This document shows, in pieces, positions 31,117 through 35,217 of a stretch of 35,217 nucleotides of DNA. The translations under genes were made by a program, and so were the position numbers. The notes beneath the pieces were generated by a model, which did no database searches, had not been told where the DNA came from, and saw only the letters and a program-made list of their open reading frames with translations. Each line of letters begins with the position of its first letter. Position 1 is the first letter of the stretch. This DNA is from Syncephalis plumigaleata (Eukaryota > Zoopagomycota > Zoopagomycetes > Zoopagales > Piptocephalidaceae), in assembly GCA_025201365.1 (NCBI GenBank), contig JAIXMF010000124.1:1-35217 (forward strand), in the 5' to 3' direction.

Positions 31117-33602
31117 ATGATGTCTCCTCTAATGAATCTACAATACCGTGGCTACATTATCACGCTAGCCACTTTGGCTATACTTCCATTCTATGTTGCT
31201 TCAGCGCCGCCTTCTGGTGCGCAACAAGCTATGTGTCCAAACTCGGGCTTCCCTATGCCGATTGCTGAAATGAAATCATACTACCACGAATATCCACATG
31301 GCAAGCGTTATGATCCGTTCCACTGGCTTGAACTCGGGAATAGGGCGGATGTTGGCCAGTATCTCAGGCAGGAAACGGACTACGCCAACAAGGTTGTTGC
31401 GAAGATCAAGCCACTTCAAGACAAATTGAAAAAAGAAATATGGAACTCTATACCGATTGAAAGCCAGGCAGGTGCTTGGATGGAAGAAGACTACCTTTAC
31501 TATACGCGAAGCCATTCCCAGCTGCAGTATCCGATCTACTATAGGAAGCATATTAGCGTGAAAGATTCCGACAAAGTGGTGCTTGACCCCAATACACTCG
31601 ATGGAGCTTTCAATAGAATAGGCAAGATCAAAGCGGGCAGAAAAGGTACGCTTCTTGCCTTTACCGTAAGCCAAAGTGGCTCGGAAGATTATACGCTCTA
31701 TTTCAAGGATCTTAACAACAATCAACTGCTTTCGGATAAAATCGAACATGTCACAAATGCCTTTGAGTGGAGTGCCTCTGGAAACAGTATTATTTATGTC
31801 GCTGCTGGTAAAACCACCGATCGATACAATGTATTTCGACACGTCATCAACTCGTCCAATGCGAAAGACATCCTTCTTAATGAGAAGGGCAAGGAGATCA
31901 CCTTTCATTCGATGGAGAAGTCAACGAGCAAACAATACATTTTTATTTATACAACAAACGAGGAAAGACCCGTTTACCTTTTGTACACTGGGTTGGAACA
32001 GCAAGACAGTTTGCTTCCCTTTATTGCACCAGTAAGGAATGCCAGCTACAGATTGTATCACCTAGGCACGGAATTCCTGATCATGATTAAAGTGGGCATC
32101 GAGTGGAATCTGTTCAATTATAAAGACTTTTACGTTAGTGACGTGGACAAACTCAATCAGCCCACTACTTGGACTAAAGTGCTGGGTAATATCGATGCAC
32201 GCACGGTGTCGAATGTTATAGTCGCTCATAGTCATGTCACGATATTCATTCGAGACGGTTTGACCACAATCATCCAGACGTATGATTTCTATACGAAGAA
32301 AGGATTTGATCCAAAAGCGAAATCAAACAAAAAGGCCAAACTACCTGATCCTTCCTACGCCATTACTCATGTTCAGCTATTGGACTTTAATGGCGACGTG
32401 CTTACCTTCCGCTACTCGACATTGACCAGGCCAACTTCGAAGTATAGCTACAACATGGCAACAAACACCTTGACGGAAACCTACAGAGACAGCATTCCCG
32501 GGTATGATCCATCGCAGTACGTCACAGAGGTGATATACGCGAAAGGCGACAAGGGCAGCAATGGTAAACGACCGGATATTCCCATTACAATTGCATACAA
32601 GAAGAGTATGCTGACGAGGAAGGGCAACAATCCAGCGTGGCTCACTGCCTATGGTGCCTATGGAATTGTAATTGAGCCGAAATTCGATTCGGCTAATATT
32701 CCACTTTTCAATCGAGGATTCGTGTATGCCATTGCCCACATAAGAGGTGGCGGTGAATTTGGTGTGGAATGGCACAACGACGGTGCTCGACACAACAAGC
32801 TTAACTCGTTCACCGACTTTATCTATGCTGCTAAGAAATTGTTCGACGATAAATACACTCGTAAGGAGCGTTTGGTGATCTCCGGCAACAGTGCAGGCGG
32901 CATGCTCATAGGCGGTGTGCTAAACATGGCACCTGATATTGCAAAAGTGGCCATCCTCAATGGTAAGTACAATGTCTCTCTCTTTCTCTTTATGCAGTTT
33001 TACCAATTCAATTTCGCAGTACCATGCTTGGATCTTTTAGGTCATATGTCGGACACGCCTAGCAATATTGTCAGCACAAGTATTAATGAATGGGGGAATC
33101 CAAAGGATCGTAACGATTTCCAGTATATCATTCGCTATTCTCCTTACGAAAACATACAGACAAACACGAAATATCCCAATATTCTTGTGCTATCAGGTTT
33201 CAACGATGCACGGGTGCCATATTGGAGTAAGTTATACGTGAGAACGTGTCGCACAACACCATATCGATGCTAACATTACGTTCTATAGATCCAGCCAAAT
33301 GGATAGCCAAACTACGCGCGAGCAATGTAGCAAATCCGAAATGCGATTCTGATCCACACACTATTGTCGCAGTAACAGATATGAATGGTGGTCATGGTAG
33401 GTCAACGTAGTTATTCACATGAGTATAATAGTGCTGCATACTAACATTAGCGCAAGCTTTCAACTCAAATATACGTAGCGTTCTATCCGAATATGCTATG
33501 ATCATGGCTTACGCCATTGAGATATTAGAGAGATCATCCATCCAAGTGGATGCAAGCACATCTGGAAGCAGTAGCAAATTGAATTTTATGAAAAAGAATT
33601 AA
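31117..33602 (+). CDS. Oligopeptidase B-type prolyl oligopeptidase (S9), secreted, four exons
   Basis: Serine peptidase; family members cleave short peptides after Arg/Lys. Exons: 31117-32962, 33020-33226, 33289-33396, 33451-33602 (2,313 nt, 770 aa). A hydrophobic signal peptide (about 12-31, GYIITLATLAILPFYVASA) precedes the start of the S9 region at YHEYPHGKRYDPFHWLE, then the propeller. The catalytic domain has AYGAYGI, HIRGGGEFG.EWH, GNSAGG (Ser592), NEWGNP, GFNDARVPYW (Asp678) and GGH (His720). Spacings 86 and 42 approximate those of E. coli oligopeptidase B. Intron 1 is 57 nt and has no stop, so it can be misread as coding. The His is followed by AQ rather than the usual GG. Family members are normally cytosolic; secretion is inferred. 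Confidence 0.93.
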
Positions 33603-33617
33603 CAGCAATATGATCTA

Positions 33618-33680
33618 CAAGGTTTTTCCAACCGATTTGCGCTATTAGCCATCAACTTTTGTTTTTATTAATAAATGAAT
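33618..33680 (+). mobile_element. Solo terminal end of the MITE family
   Basis: CAAGGTTTTTCCAACCGATT, then TTTGCGC, AACTTTTGTTTTTATTAATAAA, preceded by TA (33616-33617). Matches the left end at 6559. It starts 15 nt after the peptidase stop codon and includes AATAAA, so it may supply that gene's polyadenylation signal. No right end found. Confidence 0.65.
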
Positions 33681-34597
33681 AATACTAGTCCATAGGTTGC
33701 CATAGCAAATAATAATTACACTTTGGTGACATCACCTTGATTGTCCATTGATATGACAAGGTAACATGCGTATGTGTGCATGTCTAATGTGACTGTTTAC
33801 CACTTAAAGGCTTGACTGCGTCTTTGAAACGAATGCACATGAAATTCATGCGGTAAGTCGTATGACATTATTGCCAATGTTCAGGTTCTCTTTGTGCTAC
33901 CATTGTTGATCCCATGCGGTATCATTGCTCGGCGGTGTCATGTAAAAGCCCGCCGCTAAATAAGAAAATGCCAATGGCCTCAACTATTGAATCTTCATTG
34001 CCGTTGCAATTTCTCTCGCTCTCATACTTCTCTCTCTCTCTCTCTCTCTCCCTCTCCCTCTCTCTATTTGTTGTTCCGTCCGTAGTCGACTCGCTCTCTG
34101 TTCGTTGTAGCTCTGGTAGCTGCACTTTGCGCCGATCTTTGTCCATTCCATCTAGCTTGTAAACACTCGTATTCACACCAACTCACTCGTACATATCGTC
34201 ATTCCGCGCTGTGCGCTTCGTATTATTGCCGTGTCGCCTTTCACCTTCTTCGAAGATTGGCATCATTTCTCAACATTGCCCTTGCTATTTTTGCCATTGA
34301 CGACTGGCTCGTTAACCCAGAAGAGTATACCTCTTTCCAATACTCGGCATATTAGCATCAAATTATTTTCGCGACTAGTTCACTTGCTATATCATTCGTT
34401 ATCTATTACGACAAGACCAATTCATCGGTATCTCGTGTATAATAGATAATTGTAGTAACGGTGATCTGTCGTGCAATTACTATTACTAGTATTATTATCA
34501 GCATCATTATCATTTTAGCAATTGTTCATTTGTGCATATCATCCATTGTTTCTACAGCATTTTCCGATCAAGTTTATCGTTTGACTACCCTGCAAAT
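33681..34597. other. Intergenic with TC microsatellite
   Basis: A (TC)n tract with CC interruptions at about 34028-34065. Open frames at 33914-34162 and 34231-34449 are low-complexity products of it or lack features. No gene accepted. Confidence 0.6.
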
Positions 34598-35217
34598 ATG
34601 ACCATCTCGCAGGTGGTAGCCTCTCGATCACTTAGCATTTCTAAAATCTCACTGGTACATCACCTTCATGTACTGTGCCTTTCATTTGTAATTAGCATTC
34701 TCATATTGCCAACTTTATTCGTCAATGTCATTGTCGTAGGTGTACATGCCGACGAGACAGCCATCGATCAGACGTTCACTCGCACTACACTCACCCTACA
34801 CTTGGGTGATCAAGAACTCGATTTGAAAAATAGCGCCGTTCTACTCGGTGATGCCTCGGCTAATCAACCGATTGTTGAATCCGATAAATACGGATTCCTC
34901 CTACCCGTAAGAATGACTCGTATGAACAATAAGGCGGGCTGCTTCCGTATACCACTTAATATCACTCAGTTGCAGTGTAGTAATCATGATAGCGTGGTTA
35001 ATAATGTAACACAGCTTGGTCTTCTCGTTCAACCTGATGAATCGCTCCGTACGCTATTCGCTCAAATGTATCCTATCGCTTCTCCTCCTTCTCCTCCTTC
35101 TCCTCCTTCTTCTTCCCGAGTCTCTCGTAATGTCACGTCGAATAGACCCACTCTTGTTACTATGCCCACGCTCAGCCCAAAAGCAAATGCCACGGCACAG
35201 CCTCCTAGTTCGTGTCA
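34598..35217 (+). CDS. N-terminal part of an unidentified secreted or membrane protein (runs off window)
   Basis: The ATG at 34598-34600 opens a frame with no stop to the window end (206 codons). A hydrophobic signal or anchor lies at about residues 25-48 (VLCLSFVISILILPTLFVNVIVVG). The lumenal-type part has KAGCFRIPLNITQLQCSN with a Cys pair and N-glycosylation sites (NIT, NVT, NAT). A Pro/Ser linker of repeated SPP units follows (about 165-177). The layout could suit a protease-associated-like ectodomain, but I cannot name a family. No downstream part is visible. Confidence 0.6.
   Translation, partial: MTISQVVASRSLSISKISLVHHLHVLCLSFVISILILPTLFVNVIVVGVHADETAIDQTFTRTTLTLHLGDQELDLKNSAVLLGDASANQPIVESDKYGFLLPVRMTRMNNKAGCFRIPLNITQLQCSNHDSVVNNVTQLGLLVQPDESLRTLFAQMYPIASPPSPPSPPSSSRVSRNVTSNRPTLVTMPTLSPKANATAQPPSSC

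Noticed and set aside
32963-33019. Insertion of 19 residues in the peptidase
   Set aside because: It is a 57-nt in-frame intron without a stop (GTAAGT...CGCAG); removal restores the conserved block before the acid residue.
33922-34176. Frames over the TC microsatellite
   Set aside because: RE/SL dipeptide repeats are direct translations of the simple repeat.

Overview
The window looks like nuclear DNA of an AT-rich, gene-dense fungus, most likely an early-diverging (zygomycete-grade) lineage. Evidence: spliceosomal introns of about 43-74 nt with GTRNGT donors, a Ty3/gypsy chromovirus, a fungalysin (M36) protease gene, and orthologues of animal/fungal housekeeping genes (MOB4, vezatin, COG2). 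No bacterial operon, CRISPR array, rRNA or replication origin is visible. The lineage call is inference.

Layout. 1-6203: a fungalysin gene on the minus strand, split by a complete 5,059-bp LTR retrotransposon (493-5551) with 190-bp LTRs that read as identical and a 5-bp target duplication (CCCAG). Its gag and pol overlap in different frames and are joined by a textbook -1 frameshift signal (GGGAAAC, 5-nt spacer, 11-bp stem, possible pseudoknot). 6559-6793: a 235-bp TA-flanked MITE directly upstream of MOB4. 6877-13371: three housekeeping genes packed tightly: MOB4 (+), vezatin-like (-) and COG2 (+). Vezatin and COG2 are divergent, with 93 bp between start codons. 14084-15055: two small single-pass membrane proteins that look like paralogues. 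15638-16688: a short-chain dehydrogenase.

16874-30303: a region bounded by two 1.3-kb inverted-repeat arms, 10.8 kb apart. Between them lie tRNA-Ala(AGC), a 10-exon iron-sulfur L-serine dehydratase, two tandem 7TM receptor-like genes, and two tandem genes for disordered proteins that both end in the peroxisomal signal SKL. A longer relative of the MITE (27780-28499) sits just inside the right arm. 31117-33602: a secreted oligopeptidase B-type serine peptidase. 34598 to the end: the start of an unidentified secreted or membrane protein that runs off the window.

Exon structures were built by hand from splice consensus, reading phase and protein-family conservation. For serine dehydratase, MOB4, vezatin, SDR and the peptidase the summed exons are exact multiples of three. 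The last COG2 exon and one vezatin acceptor are less certain. MOB4 (STRIPAK), vezatin and COG2 (Golgi tethering) all touch membrane traffic or cortex functions, but their adjacency may be chance. The most unusual items are the frameshift signal, the paired SKL proteins, the inverted-repeat arms with a near-identical core, the paired 7TM and micro-membrane proteins, and the MITE family that abuts gene ends.
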